Source: Tillus elongatus | Taxonomy: Eukaryota; Arthropoda; Insecta; Coleoptera; Cleridae | Reading direction: 5' to 3' | Length of the DNA: 64,000 bases | Assembly: GCA_964006375.1 (NCBI GenBank) | Contig: OZ023262.1 | Location: 93,073,654-93,137,653, forward strand | Shown here: piece by piece, positions 37,882-47,940 of the stretch | How positions within the stretch are numbered: position 1 is the first letter of the stretch | Layout of the letters: every line of letters starts with the position of its first letter | Notes under the pieces: model-generated | What the model saw: only the letters and a program-made list of their open reading frames with translations | Databases searched by the model: none | Told to the model about the DNA's origin: nothing | Made by a program: the position numbers and the translations under genes

Positions 37882-38002
37882 TTAATGTTACAGTTTGTAT
37901 TGAAAAAGTGAAAGGAGTACCCTGGGATCCGAACCCAGTACCCTTCGAATCAGAGGCACACGTTATTACTCCTAAACCACCGAGGTTACACTTATTGAAG
38001 TT

Positions 38003-38560
38003 AACTTTTATCAAGACCTGATAAAATTCTTCGAATAACAAGTTGAAATAAAGAAGTAGAGTATTGTTCTCTTCCTGAAGTAGTGAACATGCTATTAGAG
38101 TTTGTCGTCCCCTAGGCGAGTACAAGTATTACAAAAGGCAATTTAAATATAAACCCATAACAGGGGAAACAACATGTGTTTGTGGATGCAATATGAAAAT
38201 TGAAATTGTTTCCAGAGCACATATTACAATGGTGCAGAATACACAAGACCTGAATGTTAATATTAGGTACAAAAATGTGAACACTTTGTCGTTCTTTCAC
38301 ATTAATAACACAGTAGTAATTTCGTTAAGTGCTCGCGTTTAATAATTAATAATAAAACACTTACGAAATAACAAACAGTTGTCGTTCTTGATGAAAATAA
38401 AGCTTCAGATGATGCATTGTTCTTTATACGTTTGATATATTTAACTATGATTATGAGTTAACATATCCATTTAACACAGACAAAAAAGTCAATATATAAA
38501 AGTAATTTCTAATATTAAGGCTTTTTGTAAACCGATTAATTATTAGTGCTTATGCCTTTT
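38003..38560. other. Unassigned stretch
   Basis: Minor frames of 62-83 codons, no motif and no repeat end seen. Confidence 0.4.
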
Positions 38561-38561
38561 T

Positions 38562-39118
38562 AGTGAATTTTTATTTTAAAAAAAATTCACTAATAGAGAG
38601 GTATCAATCGTGAGACTTTGCAACTAGGACCCCTAGAACCCATATCCGGGGTCAGTATCCAACCGATAACTCAAAAAATAATTAATCGATTTTGATGAAA
38701 CTCGGCAAGTACCTTTCTTTTATTAATGGTTTAAATGAATTCGTTATCCAGGAAAATCAGACAAGGTTTTCCGAAAAAAAATTGAGTTTTCTTTTGAAAA
38801 AAAAATTTCCTCCTAAAGTTACAAAGTTATGTTAATGAAATTTGATATGTACGTTGACTTACAAAATACCTTCTTACGAAACAAAACTCAACTTTCTAAG
38901 TTTATAAAAAATTGAGTTATTAAAACGTAAATTTAAAAAAATATATTTTTTATCCGAAAATTACAAAGTTATTTTAATGAAATTTAGTGAGTACGCTGCA
39001 TTAGGAAAAGACCTTACTGTGTGTCAAAACTCAACTTTCTAAGTTCATAGAAAATTGAGTTATTCAAATTTGAAACATTTAATAAAAATTCACTACCATA
39101 ACGCACTTGCTGCGTCCC
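38562..39118 (+). repeat. Complete Helentron-like element without TA tract
   Basis: 5' TTTTTAGTGAATTTTTA folds back on aaaattcactaatagagagg. The block aggacccctagaacccatat runs directly into ccaaccgataactcaaaaaa where sister copies have 70-130 bp of TA. Near the 3' end aaaattcactaccat (inverted partner of the 5' block) precedes the hairpin ACGCACTTGCTGCGT. This gives the family order: 5' block, optional microsatellite, inverted partner, terminal stem-loop, as in Helentron-derived HINE/DINE elements. Confidence 0.8.
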
Positions 39119-39684
39119 GATCTTTTATAAGATCTTGTAGAGTACTTATGCATTCTGTCTTTTACTAAAACCATATTTGGATGCAGCAAGTGCGTTATGG
39201 TAGGGAATTTTTATAAAAATTTAATATTTTTCTTCTAAAATTCGCCACATAATCCTATAAGCTGATCAGCTATTTGAATTTAATAAAAAAGTGAAAGCAA
39301 AATTAAAGTGATCCCTACATGAATTATGGTATGCGATTGTCAATCTAAATATTTTTAGAACTAGAGTCTTTGGAGTATAGGGAGTCTTAAATAAAAATTG
39401 AAGCAAAGGACATGCGTTTTACTTCTGAAACATAAAATACATACTGTTGCATTAAAAAAAACTTGTTCCTTTTTTAATAACACGTTTCGGCCTAGAGCAG
39501 ATTTTTTTTTAGCCACGGTCACTCCAGGTCAACAACTAATGCTTTAGCTCCCTACTATATTACGATGTTTTACACCAAGAAAGAACAAATGCTGTCGTCC
39601 ACGAATCTCAGCAAGCAAATCCTCCAATTTTCTTTGCTTCATATAAACCAATAATAATTTAAGAAGAGAGACAATGTCCATCAT

Positions 39685-39688
<4 letters not shown>
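39119..39688. other. Helentron-like end (39178) and unassigned sequence
   Basis: 39178-39215 (ggatgcagcaagtgcgttat) is another family end facing right. At 39483-39503 acgtttcggcctagagcaga resembles a decayed PLE hammerhead half on the minus strand. The remainder is featureless. Confidence 0.5.

Positions 39689-39760
<72 letters not shown>
39689..39760. repeat. (TA)n microsatellite
   Basis: 72 bp of TA repeat. Confidence 0.97.
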
Positions 39761-39764
<4 letters not shown>

Positions 39765-40135
39765 GTATGGTGTATATGTTTAAGTCTTCTAAACTAGACT
39801 TATAAGTAAGGAAAAAAGACATGGGATCACACACTTTATTTGAGACATACTAAACTGAACCAAGGTAAAAATAAAAAATTTAGTTACGCCAATGGGACTC
39901 CCTGAACCAACTAGTAGAATTGATTTTATGAGTAAACGATACTTAGTGAGTGGTGGACATGCCGCCACCTAGTTGCGGAACCAAGTAGTATATTGTCACG
40001 CCAGCTCTAAATAACACAAAGTGTTAAAAAATAGAGACTGTATACAACTAACTTACAATTTAAAAAAATGTCAGCCCTGGCCCATTTCGACTCCAATATA
40101 GGGACAAAGTATGTAAGGCTAGATGCATTCTCGCA

Positions 40136-40198
40136 ACAATTAGAACTGTAGACCGGTTTCGCTCTCATTCGAGCTCTTCAGTACGGCATACTAATTGT
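40136..40198 (-). ncRNA. Type I hammerhead ribozyme, array unit 1
   Basis: Minus strand order: outer stem I ACAATTAG, loop, GTA, box CTGAAGA, stem II GCTC-GAATGA-GAGC, box GAAA, stem III ACCGGT, C, then TAC, loop, CTAATTGT. Stem I pairs GTA/TAC and ACAATTAG/CTAATTGT (8 of 8). The triplet GTC precedes the expected cut, between plus-strand positions 40151 and 40150. All core bases fit the CUGANGA/GAAA/NUH consensus. Stem III is only two to three pairs and self-complementary, as in dimer-active PLE and retrozyme hammerheads. Confidence 0.85.
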
Positions 40199-40444
40199 AG
40201 CAAAAATGCACCTATAAAGTAATACGGCTATAGTAGCCAGCCTTTTAACACTAAGTGAGTGGTGGACATGCCGGCACCTAGTTGCGGAACCAAGTAGTAT
40301 GTTGTCACGCCAGCTCCAAATAACACAAAGTGTTAAAAAATAGAGACTGTATACAACTAACTAACAATTTAGAAAATTGTCAGCCCTGGCCCATTTCTAC
40401 CCCAATATAGGGACAAAGTATGTAAGGCTAGATGCATTTTCGCA

Positions 40445-40507
40445 ACAATTAAAACCGTAGACCTGTTTCGCTCTCATTAGAGCTCTTCAGTACGGAATAC
40501 TAATTGT
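40445..40507 (-). ncRNA. Type I hammerhead ribozyme, array unit 2
   Basis: Exactly 309 bp from unit 1: CCGTA - CTGAAGA - GCTC-TAATGA-GAGC - GAAA - CAGGTC - TACGG. Inner stem I is a full five pairs here (CCGTA/TACGG). Stem III is changed to ACAGGT, keeping the two closing pairs. The core is intact. Confidence 0.85.
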
Positions 40508-40759
40508 AGCAACAATGCACCTGTAAAGTAATATGACTATAGTAGCCAGCCTTTCAACACTAAGTGAGTGGTGAACATGCCACCACCTAGTTGCGGAACC
40601 AAGTATACAGTCTCTATTTTTTTAACACTTTGTGTTATTTGGAGCTGGCGTGACAACATACTACTTGGTTCCGCAACTAGGTGGCGGCATGTCCACCACT
40701 CACTTGGCGTTGAGAGGCTGCGCACTATAGCCGTATTACTTTATAGGTGCATTTTTGCT

Positions 40760-40822
40760 ACAATTAGTATGCCGTACTGAAGAGCTCTCATGAGAGCGAA
40801 GCCGGTCTACGGTTCCAATTGT
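40760..40822 (+). ncRNA. Hammerhead motif, inverted unit (core changed)
   Basis: Plus strand: CCGTA - CTGAAGA - GCTCTC-AT-GAGAGC - GAAG - CCGGTC - TACGG. Stem I (5 bp) and stem II (6 bp) are strong, but the GAAA box reads GAAG, so activity is doubtful. Confidence 0.75.
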
Positions 40823-40856
40823 TGTGAGAAAGCTTCTAGCCTTAGAGTAAACGATA

Positions 40857-41042
40857 GTTTTAATAATTAATTTGGAGAAAATTGGATGAGCTCAATAAAA
40901 ACTGTAGACGCTATTTTCATATACTATTTATATTTAAATCCAAGAATCTAATAACTAATGTAGAAAATATTGTATTTTTTGTGAAAACTTAAGCAAAGAA
41001 TCACTTGGTTCTTTTTTTCTGAAATTTGATTGCGGATATTAA
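40857..41042. other. Short unassigned spacer up to the piggyBac TTAA
   Basis: No feature other than the TTAA at 41039-41042. Confidence 0.4.
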
Positions 41043-41676
41043 CCCTCGGTTAGGCGTGTGGTGGTCCAGCAGACTACTGCGTCTTTATTTCGTTTATATT
41101 TTAAAATCTATGTAAGATAGCGGATTGTGCCTTTGTGACATGTCATAAGGGTTTGTTTACAATCGTATTTCAAAGTCGCACACTCGTACCGGCCATAGAG
41201 GCCCCGCAATGAATGACTAAGCAGAGCCGGTTCATGAATAGGTCTGCCAGACCTACGCGCCCGGTCACGTTAGTCTTTTACCAGTCAGTGCGAATAATCC
41301 TAATCGTCGTCAGTGTGTGTTTTGGTTTTCGTTCTGCGACCACAGAGTTGGATTTTGTGTTTCTCAGTGTTAGTAAATATTACAGGATAAACAGTTTTTC
41401 ATCATAGAATTTTTGTTTACAAAAGTGTCTAAAAAAATTTACAACCCGAATAATCACGAGGATATCGAGGAACTCAATCGACTTGTTTTTGAAGAAGATA
41501 ACTTTGGTGGTAATTCTATACCTGACGAACGAGAAGATGACTCTGAGGAGTCTCAATCGGAGTCTGAGACAGATGAACATTCGAAAACCAAGTCAGTTGA
41601 TTCAGACACGGATCATAAAGTCGATTAGAGGGAATTAGGGGAAGTTGATGGGACAGAGGAAGGTGATAATTTTTCA

Positions 41677-42113
41677 GCAGTAAGTTAGAGCCACTTGTTG
41701 ATTTCTATAGACCTTTTTTCATTCTTTTATTTCATCCCTTAGCCTGTGATTATTGTATTCGGATCCTTTCAAAATTATTATAGTGATTAAAATTGTAATC
41801 TGTCTGAGAATGCTGTCAAGCAGCGAAACTATAGTCACAGAAACGTTGAAGAACATCCTAGAAGATCCAGAATTCATATGGGCCACTTACTCCAATTAGC
41901 TTATGCACTGGCTACGTCCCTCACCAACCAAAACCAACAGTGAAGCCAGAGAAGTAGTCTCCAAGTCTGTATGTACTATGAACAAGTTTCACCAAGTAAG
42001 GGCAACAACAATCAATAAACATTCAATAATTCTATTCGTCGTCGCTTAATTTCATGAAAATTTCGCATATAAGATGTGTAAAGATTATAAGTAAGATTCG
42101 TTCCAATTGTTAC
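41677..42113 (+). other. Probable intron in the piggyBac gene
   Basis: Donor cagcagtaagt at 41673-41683 and acceptor ccaattgttacag ending at 42113-42117 enclose non-coding sequence that separates two parts of the transposase. A hammerhead-like motif lies inside it. Exact ends were read by eye and may be off by a few bases. Confidence 0.5.
41800..41840 (+). ncRNA. Hammerhead-type motif, third family
   Basis: CTGT - CTGAGAAT - GCTG-TCAAG-CAGC - GAAA - CTATAGTC - ACAG. Stem I CTGT/ACAG (4 bp), stem II GCTG/CAGC, the self-complementary stem III ACTATAGT and the GTC triplet are all present. The first box reads CTGAGAA rather than CTGANGA, one base off, so activity is doubtful. Sister of 34943-34981. 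Confidence 0.6.
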
Positions 42114-42296
42114 AGGCCAAGATGGTACCCAATAGAGTAAAACTCCCTAGAGAGTTTCTCAAACACCTCCGCCTAATATAAAGCTTCCAGGATTTGTTAG
42201 TCAAACTGGGAAAAACGCGAAGGATATTTTAGAGGGTTGGCAGGTAATAAGTACACTTGGAGAACACCCAAATCACCACAACACATATTTCAGAGA

Positions 42297-42337
42297 CCTT
42301 ACGATCGTTTCGTTGACCAAGTCAACATCTTCAGAGG
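42297..42337 (-). ncRNA. Hammerhead ribozyme, left arm of the PLE palindrome
   Basis: Exact mirror of 42362-42402, so it has the same intact core on the minus strand. Confidence 0.75.
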
Positions 42338-42361
42338 AAGAAAAATTCTAGAATTTTTCTT

Positions 42362-42402
42362 CCTCTGAAGATGTTGACTTGGTCAACGAAACGATCGTAA
42401 GG
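42362..42402 (+). ncRNA. Hammerhead ribozyme, right arm of the PLE palindrome
   Basis: CCT - CTGAAGA - T - GTTGAC-TTG-GTCAAC - GAAA - CGATCGTA - AGG. Both core boxes are intact and stem II has six perfect pairs. There is one extra base between the first box and stem II, as in many PLE hammerheads. Stem III ACGATCGT is self-complementary and the triplet is GTA, with stem I CCT/AGG. Expected cut after 42399. Confidence 0.75.
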
Positions 42403-44117
42403 TCTCTGAAATATGTGTTGTGGTGATTTGGGTGTTCTCCAAGTGTACTTATTAGTGCTCATCACAGGTTCCAGTTTTCACATAGTGGCAGGTATTTTTT
42501 GATATCAAAATTTTGACTCTGCTTGTCTAAAAAACTAACCTGCATATAGATATCATAAAAGAAAAAAATTACCGCGAAAGGTGCAGAGAAACTGACCAAA
42601 CAGAAATGAAGGCATTCGTAGGTCTTTTGTATCTGGCAGGAGTTTTTCTGGTCATCAAACTCTTGAAGATTTTTGGTCAACTGGTGGTCTTGTAAAAGAC
42701 ATACTCAAAATGATAATGTCGGAAAAGTGATTTGGATTTCTTATCAGATGTATCCGATTTAAGGACAGAGCGACAAGGAAAGTGACAGATAAATTAGCTC
42801 CAGTGAGAGAAATTTTTAGTTGTTTTCTGGAAAATTGCAAATCACACTACCATCTTAGACAGATATCACTATCGACGAAATGCTTCCGCCTGTCCGGGGG
42901 GTGCTGTGGATTTAGACAGTACATCCCGTCAAAACTCAGTAAACATGGTATATTTTTTTTTTGTCTAAGCGGTGCAAAATTGTTTAACACGTACAATATG
43001 GAGATTTACTGCGATCAGCAGCCAGAAGGACCATATACGAAAAATAATTAAGCTGAAAATATTGTACTAAGGTTGTCCGAGCCCAGTGGTAGAAATATAA
43101 CTGCCAATAATTGGTACACAAGTTTCAACCTTCTCAGGAAGCTGGAGGAAAAAAATATCCTGTCGGAACTGTGAGAAAAAAACCGACGAGAGATACCCTC
43201 TCCTTTCGTTGTTTCCAAAACGAGAAACCAATACGACACTCTCTTTGGGTAAACAAAACGAGAAACATTGGTTTTATATGTACCAAAAAAAAAACAAGAC
43301 TGCTTTATTGATGTCGTTTCGAGACAGCTAGTTCTGCGGTGTCGACTGAAAAAGATAAGAAACCAGAATTTATCGACTTTTAAAACAAGAGTAAGACGAG
43401 TGTAGCTATCGTGGATAAATTTTGCGCTACATAAAGTACAGCACGATCCACAAAAAGATGGCCAATGCTTATTTTTTACCATACGCTACATGTAGTCGAA
43501 ATCAACTCGCGTATTTATTTTTTTCGGGAAATGAAATGGAATATATTCCTAGACGGGTGTGCTTGAAAACGCTAGCTTTGATATTAGCAACACGTCAGTT
43601 TCAAAGAAGGTCAATTGTGATAACTTTGCCGTATGAACTGCAAGGCCTCCTCAAAAAATATAAACCGGACCAACCTGCTAAAGAAGTTTAACCAGGACCA
43701 AGTGAAACAAAGCGAAAAATTTGCAGCCATTGCTATAGTACCACACAAAAGAAGTGTAAGACTCAATATTCTTGCAAGAGGTGTAATACATTTTTACATT
43801 TTTGTGTTTGCGTCTACATACGAAAGGACTGTGCCGCTAATGTTTTCCAAAAGCTCCAGAAGAAGAAGAAAATAAAAGGAAGGTACCTAATGGAAAATTG
43901 GTTTGATAATTTTGTATTCACAAAAATGGAATATAATATCCCGTTTCTTACAAGAACCTTCTCCAAAATAGGTTAATTAAGCTTTATATCAATTAATATC
44001 AAAAGATTATATCATAAATTCTTAGAAAACAACGACAAACAATATGATTATTAGCCAGGTGTCTGCAGGACCCACGCGCCGAAGCGCGTTACGTTAAGTG
44101 ACGCGCTTAACCAAGGG

Positions 44118-44411
44118 TTGCGAAAGATACAAAAGGATAAAACAAAAAAAAGGGAAATAACATTTATTTCAGTCGATTATTTATAAATATAACTACTCGT
44201 CTTGTATTGGGTCCACCAATTCTAAATCTAGTTCGTCATTGTATCCCTAAATGTGTTCTTCTATAGTAGCATCAGCAACAAGATTTGTATAAAAATTTTG
44301 GTCGGCAACAGGAATAAAATGCATATAAATAAGATTTTATATCTTATACTTTTGCCGCGGCTACTAGTTTTCCTTGGGGGCAAAAGTTTCTAGGTGTTTA
44401 CATAAACTGTT
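44118..44411. other. Unassigned; short coding-like stretch on the minus strand
   Basis: On the minus strand, 44335 to about 44185 reads HFIPVADQNFYTNLVADATI, then (after one stop) YNDELDLELVDPIQDE before a stop and an aataaa. I recognise no family. Confidence 0.3.
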
Positions 44412-46541
44412 CCCAAGCAACATTTAAAGTCAAATTGACGTAAAATCGCCCTACCAATACGTCGGCGACCAAATCAGCACAGGTCATTTACAAGTAAAAT
44501 TTAAGTGTATATTACCAATGTGGGGAATAAAGTCAAAGTAATATGGAAGTCGATAATAGGTCCAGCAAGGCGTTTCGACTAAGGCGTTTTAGTTATATTT
44601 AGGGCATTTTCATTCAACATTGGGCCAATGGACGTAATATATTGGTAAATATGTGCTACGCTTTATTTGAATCTGACATCTAGGCGCCGAGTGCTGTGAC
44701 GTTATTAACAACGAACTACGCATGTGACATTATTCGGTTCTGCAGGATCTGTGGTTATGTATGTATAAACAAACAGTAGAGTAGTAGAGATATTGTCCAT
44801 CTTTGTTAAAAAATGACATCTTGAATGATCAAAGAACTTACTTCAAATATTTGCAACAATGATAAAGGTGATTCGCACTGTATAAAGAAAAAAACCACTG
44901 CGGTTATGTTTTTTTCTGTTAACATGATGATGATACTTCGATAAAATTCGAGCGCCCGTGTAAAAGATAAAATTAGTGAAAATAAAAAAATATTCAAAAT
45001 TCTTGAAATTCTGATTTTGCAGGATTGGTGATGTAAACAACACAAAACTATCTTGTCGTCATGGTATACAATCAATATTTAATGTTTTTTTCGAACTAAA
45101 ATTTGATTACACTATATTCAACAAAATATTATTTTTCATTTTCCAATACAATCAAGATGGATACCGCAAAATTAATTTAATATGGCTGTCCTTCTAACAT
45201 TATCGACCTGAAAGTTAATTTTGCCCTATTTTTTTACCTATAAGCCACAATTCCTAATGACAAGGCAAACCAACCAAACTTTGAAGGTATTTTGTCCTAT
45301 TATGGGAATTTCAACTATATGGTAAATGAATTTTGTTTGAATTTATTAGAAATGAAACATTTTCGTGTATAGAAATATATATTACTTATATCCGTGCACA
45401 GCGGAGAGACATATAGGAATAATTATACAGCGCTTTTGGTCTTTGATTCCATAATATATAAACATTAATAGAAAATAGAAACAAAATAGAATAAGTAAAT
45501 AAACATAAACATGACAGCTGACCGTGTTGCCAATACTTCACTCCATTTAGCATGAAAAGGGATGTATTATATTGAAGAGGGAAACGTGCTGATTTGATAC
45601 CAGCATAGAATTGAAATTCAGTTTTACTTTCATATATCTAGTAGTAGTAGCCGATAAAGTTGTCATACTTTTTTAGGATTGAAAAATAAGTTCTTCATTT
45701 GATGTAAGCCACTTTGAGTGATCAGCATCTATCACTATTTTTCTGTGAGCATTATTTACTACTCTATAATAGTTTGTAGTATGTCTGTAAACTTTTATTG
45801 GTTTCAAAGGGGGCATTGTAACACTATATTTGTTACTGGTGCACGCACATTAACAACAAGAATAAACTTTTATTGATGAAGTTTATCAACTGACACACCT
45901 TTAAGATTCACAAATGTATTTCACTGTTGTACAGTTTGAACTTTGAGGACAATTTTTATTTCAAGTTAGATTTTATGGGTATTTTCAACTTGAAGGTAGG
46001 CAATTTGACTTGGAAGACCATTTCTGCAGTAATTATGACTTTATAGCCTATCAGAAAGCCATTTTAGGTTAGCTCAGTGCCCAAAATATTTCTTGTGCTG
46101 TATTGCAAGGAAATTGGTAATATATATGTAAGCTGGACTTCATAAGAAGACCTCCAATTTACTATACCACAGAGACATATTGCAGGTTAATATTAGGTAA
46201 TTAATTACCTTAAAGTAGGTATTTCAGGTATCTGGGCTTGGTAGTCGATTTTCAGTCCAATTTAGGGCACACTTCGACCTAAAAATTACCAACTCTGGAA
46301 TTGAAACACAAAAGTATATTCAAGTATATTTTATGAGTAAAATTAAACCAATTTTTTCCCAATTTAGTTACTTGTAAGTTACTGACTTTGGAGTAATTTT
46401 AGTAGTCATAAATAAGCTAGTTCGGAGCCGCATTTCCAAATTTGTAGTCATTATGACAATCAAGGCAACATTTTAGTTAATTAATACTAAATTACAACTT
46501 GGTTAGGTTATTGATTAACATGCCTTAATTTGTTGCTTGGG
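44412..46541 (-). mobile_element. Non-autonomous CCCAAGCAAC element, copy 2
   Basis: Inverted relative to copy 1 (15993-18024) and alignable end to end; both termini are present and the flanks are tt/tt. It retains about 100 bp near 45600-45700 that copy 1 lost. No transposase. Confidence 0.88.
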
Positions 46542-47940
46542 TTGTTTGATTCTGACTGTCTCCCTTTCTTTTTAGTGAATTTTCTTAGAAAAAAAATCAC
46601 CAATGAGGAGGTCCCAACTTTTGAATTTTGAAACAATTGCTTCAAATGAGCGCGCTCTACTATAACATCCCATAATACAGCTCAAATCCCTTGGATCTCC
46701 TTCTTACTACAAAACCTGAATGCGAAACATGGTTCGCAAAGCTTCCACGCCACCTAGAAACTTCCTACCCTGGATGGAAAATTAGTTTCGGAAGCTAAGT
46801 TTGTGAGCCAGATCTACGAGTCAAGTTTTTTCATAAAAATGCAAGTTTTCTACTCTAAAATGCTATATTTTTGAAACTCGACAAACTATGCAGTTTAGTT
46901 GATTAGTTTCAATTCCAATTTTCAGGAGTTAAATGTAACATAATTTAGAAAATGTGTTTAAATATATTCCTGGTTGTTAGAATAAGACACAACTGTGCAT
47001 TGTTAAGTTAAATACAATAAATAAAGACGAGTATATTACAGGATTTTATCGCTGTGACTGCTTCTAGTCAACACAGCATCACACATTGTGATTAACATAT
47101 TAAAATTGATGGAAACATCTAAAATCCCCTGGAGTGAATTGTCTATAAACGTAAGCTACCTAAATTTCACATGTGTGCATTATAAAGTCATCCGTCATCC
47201 ACTGACTAAATTTAACATAAATAGGGTTCGTGCTAAATTGCGTTATGCATTGCAAACTCATTAAAATTTTCTACTATAATGCACTCGCCGCATTCAGACT
47301 TTTCACTTGTTATTTTCATAACCGGGGATTAAATAAAATAATATGTTGATATTTTTTAAACCAAAAGTCACAAATACTGTATTTATGTCTACTACTACAG
47401 CTTTCCATCAACTTCTAAATATATAAAAAAACTATGTTTTAATTAAAGCCGGAATGAGTGACCTTGATACAGTCGGTTATTTCAGGTCATACCACTTTGG
47501 TATAATTACCTACATAATTACCGCTACGATTAACCTAGTGTAATATACGTAAAGTGGGAAGCGGAGCTACGAGCTTTAACTAACAACGACAATTCCTTTC
47601 CAACACGGTGATTAAGTAATTATCTAAAGCATTCCCCCAGGACTCAGTTAATGCATGTTAAAGGAGAAAGTACTATCCTGAAACCAACCAGTTGAATTCT
47701 GATCGAGAAAGCACGTTCTCACTCTTTCGAAATTGATGTAATTGTTTTGGTAAAGCAGAAACGACGCGAGACTTTACGCATAGTGTTATCAACATTGTAT
47801 ACAATAGAAGGTTGTTTTCTTGCATTTTTCCTGGTCTATAATCGCAGGCAATCAGACGTGCTGTAAGAGTTTTGTTACCTGAGAACAACGTTCAAATCTC
47901 TGTGTCGATTGCAAAATGGAGCATCTAATTCCTTTTAAAG
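46542..47940. other. Helentron-like fragments and unassigned sequence
   Basis: 46573-46660 holds the family 5' block (tagtgaattttcttagaaaa ... gaggaggtcccaac) and 47270-47300 a decayed 3' hairpin (aatgcactcgccgcattcag). The rest, including 47300-47940, shows nothing recognisable. Confidence 0.5.

Larger units (their letters stand above)
36659..37988 (-). repeat. tRNA-derived SINE, copy 4, split by piggyBac
   Basis: Tail at 36659, body to 36912, piggyBac insertion, then the rest of the body and the head to 37988. A 14-bp target duplication with one mismatch flanks the whole: cactcattgaagtt (36645-36658) and cacttattgaagtt (37989-38002). Confidence 0.9.
39942..40844. mobile_element. 903-bp insertion of 309-bp tandem units with hammerheads
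   Basis: Unit 1 39942-40250, unit 2 40251-40559, a partial unit 3 40560-40603, then an inverted partial unit 40604-40844. The period is exactly 309 bp: cttagtgagt, ctaagtgagt and ctaagtgagt begin at 39942, 40251 and 40560. Twelve bases, gagtaaacgata, flank the whole (39930-39941 and 40845-40856), a target duplication showing one insertion event. Each full unit and the inverted unit carry a type I hammerhead motif; no protein-coding capacity. It looks like a retrozyme or the non-coding ends of a PLE (inference). Confidence 0.88.
42247..42485. mobile_element. PLE end palindrome inserted in piggyBac, 9-bp duplication
   Basis: tggcaggta flanks both sides (42238-42246 and 42486-42494); joining them restores the expected piggyBac coding order. 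The insertion is a perfect 210-bp palindrome (42245-42454, 105-bp arms, no spacer, centre tctaga) plus 31 bp ending agtgctcatcacaggttcc. The arms match the PLE end at 12.80-12.92 kb. Confidence 0.9.
41413..43875 (+). pseudogene. piggyBac transposase pseudogene
   Basis: The acidic N-terminus (DIEELNRLVFEEDN ... EESQSESETDEH) lies at 41413-41628 and now opens on TTG. After a probable intron, TPPPNIKLPGFVSQTGKNAK resumes at about 42150, is cut by the PLE palindrome, and continues with MKAFVGLLYLAG. DKLAPVREIFSCFLENC and then TIDEML (first Asp region, shifted one frame) are followed by GFRQYIPSKLSKHGI. GRNITANNWYTSF has Asn for the second catalytic Asp, and KTSVAIVDKFC has Ala where GVD is usual. 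The C-terminus keeps the cysteine-rich finger (ICSHCY ... CKRCNTFLHFC). Full-length but dead. Confidence 0.88.
41043..44117 (+). mobile_element. piggyBac-family element, 3.1 kb, nested insertions
   Basis: Left terminus CCCTCGGTTAGGCGTGT after TTAA. The right terminus (inverted) CCCTTGGTTAAGCGCGT is followed by TTGC instead of TTAA, probably a mutated duplication. It contains a transposase pseudogene, a probable intron (41677-42113) and a PLE palindrome inserted at 42247-42485. Confidence 0.85.

Noticed and set aside
39483..39503. Hammerhead on the minus strand at acgtttcggcctagagcaga
   Set aside because: The GAAAC box is present, but no CUGANGA box or pairing stem I was found.
39942..40844. 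CRISPR-like array
   Set aside because: Units are 309-bp identical repeats without short repeats and unique spacers, in an animal genome.
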